From contig CM019230.1 of NCBI GenBank assembly GCA_009741485.1, forward strand, positions 9,292,230 to 9,356,229: a stretch of DNA of 64,000 nucleotides, in the 5' to 3' direction. The notes below the pieces were generated by a model. That model was not told the origin of the DNA and searched no databases. It worked only from the letters and a program-made list of their open reading frames with translations. The translations under genes were made by a program, and so were the position numbers. This document shows, piece by piece, positions 63,622-64,000 of this stretch. Numbering within the stretch: position 1 is the first letter of the stretch; each line of letters starts with the position of its first letter. This DNA is from Malurus cyaneus samueli (Eukaryota > Chordata > Aves > Passeriformes > Maluridae).

Positions 63622-64000
63622 AGCAGTGGCTGCTGCTGACAGGGCTTCAGCTGGGACCCCTCCTTGCTTCCTTTTCCCAGCTGAGGTGTGTTGAACTGAG
63701 CTGCTGCAGGATACTATAATATATATATATATAGGGTGATCTATAACCCATTCTGCCGCTGTCCTTGCAGCCTTGCTCTTTGCTGGTCACAGTGTGTGCT
63801 CTAGGAGGTTTTCCAGAGGGTTTGTGTGTGACTCTTGGTCCTTGCACAGAGTTAACCGGCCCTGAGTAGTGGCTGCTCCTGCATTTGAGGTCTCCAGTGT
63901 GTAATGCCTCACTCATGTTCTTTGTGTGTGCAGCTGATGTGGGGCTGCCAGCAGTGCTGAGAGGAGAGAGGAGGAGAGGAGGAGAGTGCTGGTGCTCCAG
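63622..64000. other. Right edge of window, no gene recognised
   Basis: Contains a short (AT)n tract at 63716-63733 and a GGAGA-type purine repeat at about 63960-63987. No coding sequence recognised. Confidence 0.7.

Noticed and set aside
1..64000. CRISPR arrays, bacterial operons, complete endogenous viral genes, tRNA or rRNA genes
   Set aside because: No regularly spaced repeats with unique spacers, no Shine-Dalgarno-led gene clusters and no recognisable gag/pol/env-type reading frames were seen. No tRNA cloverleaf or rRNA sequence was recognised by eye. The sequence behaves as ordinary vertebrate chromosomal DNA.

Overview
This window is vertebrate nuclear DNA, most likely from a bird. Evidence: intron-split genes with standard GT-AG splice sites, two CpG islands at gene starts, and several truncated CR1-type LINE 3' ends carrying the avian ATTCTATGATTCTATG-like terminus. 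No bacterial, viral, CRISPR or operon-like organisation is visible. Only two protein-coding genes can be supported. They are arranged head to head.

Left part (1-19.5 kb, minus strand): the first five coding exons of B3GNTL1, a family 2 (GT-A fold) glycosyltransferase-like protein. The exons are 19456-19504, 15445-15561, 15227-15326, 10204-10268 and 487-552. Splice phases agree throughout and together give about 132 residues. The rest of the gene lies off the left edge. Exon 1 sits in a CpG island. Just upstream of it is a perfect 19-bp minisatellite of 18 copies (19616-19956). The ATG of exon 1 is one base out of frame with the conserved protein, at a run of six G.

Middle (20-33.9 kb): intergenic DNA between the two divergent promoters. 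I see a minus-oriented CR1 fragment, a poly-T block, a 52-bp tandem duplication and a 27-base G run, but no convincing gene.

Right part (33.9-58.3 kb, plus strand): the complete four-exon METRNL gene (meteorin-like secreted protein). Coding exons are 34491 (end of exon 1), 39846-40234, 56678-56737 and 57404-57720. Two poly(A) signals follow at 58005 and 58324. The mature part is 266 residues with ten cysteines. Exon 1 encodes a good signal-peptide core, but the only in-frame ATG at the expected place (34307) is followed at once by TAG, so the start is unresolved.

Far right (58.3-64 kb): no gene recognised. A 1.6-kb inverted repeat (arms 62000-62402 and 63230-63621, about 96% identical over the stretch compared by eye) is the most striking structure here and I could not assign it to a known element. 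The two genes are neighbours by conserved synteny (as in human 17q25.3) and nothing in the sequence suggests that their products work together.
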